DNA of 6,264 nt from an uncultured Clostridia bacterium (lineage in GTDB: Bacteria > Bacillota > Clostridia > Oscillospirales > Oscillospiraceae), in NCBI GenBank assembly GCA_945927915.1, contig CAMEMX010000091.1:1-6264 (forward strand), written 5' to 3'. Positions 6,198 to 6,264 of this stretch are shown here, in pieces. The stretch's first letter is position 1, and each line of letters starts with the position of its first letter. Below the pieces are notes generated by a model that worked only from the letters and a program-made list of their open reading frames with translations, was not told where the DNA came from and did no database searches. The translations under genes and the position numbers were made by a program.

Positions 6198-6206
6198 TGC
6201 TATGAT
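6198..6206 (+). promoter_or_regulatory. Candidate extended -10 promoter of the right-edge gene
   Basis: TGC followed by TATGAT forms an extended -10 element; the -35 region at 17-base spacing (ATGCAA, 6178-6183) is poor, as is usual for extended -10 promoters. The start would fall near 6212-6214, at the edge of the ribosome binding site. Confidence 0.5.
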
Positions 6207-6211
6207 AATCG

Positions 6212-6220
6212 GGAGGTGAT
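6212..6220 (+). promoter_or_regulatory. Ribosome binding site of the right-edge gene
   Basis: GGAGGTGAT is a full 9-base complement of the 16S rRNA anti-Shine-Dalgarno end. Its GGAGG core lies 8 bases from the ATG at 6225, which makes this partial gene credible despite its short visible length. Confidence 0.85.
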
Positions 6221-6224
6221 AGGA

Positions 6225-6264
6225 ATGGATCAGAAGGAAAACGAAGAACTCCGCGCGGAGGAAG
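6225..6264 (+). CDS. N-terminus of an unidentified protein, cut by the window end
   Basis: Only 13 codons are visible, reading MDQKENEELRAEE, a very hydrophilic and acidic start that predicts a soluble N-terminus and no signal peptide. Nothing in it identifies a family. The gene is supported by an ideal ribosome binding site and an extended -10 promoter. It is transcribed divergently from the lipoprotein gene, with 121 bases between the two start codons. Confidence 0.75.
   Translation, partial: MDQKENEELRAEE

Overview
The window looks like ordinary core chromosome of a GC-rich, Gram-positive anaerobe of the class Clostridia, most likely in or near the Oscillospiraceae/Ruminococcaceae. This is an inference. 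It rests on strong AGGAGG-type ribosome binding sites before nearly every gene, TTGACN-N17-TATAAT promoters in AT-rich gaps between GC-rich genes, a lipoprotein with a Ser/Thr linker, a YetF-type DUF421 membrane protein, and a type III (GlnN) glutamine synthetase, which is common in Bacteroidetes, cyanobacteria and gut Clostridia. I see no rRNA, tRNA, CRISPR array, insertion sequence or phage gene.

Layout from left to right. Positions 1-104 are non-coding and hold two abutting perfect hairpins; the second carries a T tract on the + strand, so it probably ends a gene lying to the left of the window. Positions 105-3021 hold three minus-strand genes, read right to left: a DUF421 (YetF-like) membrane protein, argD (acetylornithine aminotransferase) and ornithine carbamoyltransferase (argF). 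A near-consensus promoter sits between the DUF421 gene and argD, and the argD stop codon overlaps the argF ribosome binding site, so argD-argF is a tight two-gene operon. Positions 3022-3242 are an AT-rich divergent promoter region. Positions 3243-5348 hold glnN on the + strand, closed by a strong 16-bp hairpin shared with the converging minus-strand lipoprotein gene (5411-6103). The last 160 bases hold a second divergent promoter region and the first 13 codons of a + strand gene that runs off the window.

The recognised enzymes fit nitrogen assimilation. GlnN makes glutamine from glutamate and ammonia; glutamine is the usual nitrogen donor for carbamoyl phosphate, which ornithine carbamoyltransferase joins to ornithine to give citrulline. 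ArgD makes N-acetylornithine in the same arginine pathway. The DUF421 protein and the lipoprotein have no established role and their location beside these genes may be chance.

I found no clear new multi-gene system. The points most worth a second look are regulatory: the tandem hairpins at the left edge, an inverted repeat bracketing the argD -10 box, a ribosome binding site inside a small palindrome at the DUF421 gene, and a right-edge gene whose predicted transcript would start almost on its own Shine-Dalgarno sequence.
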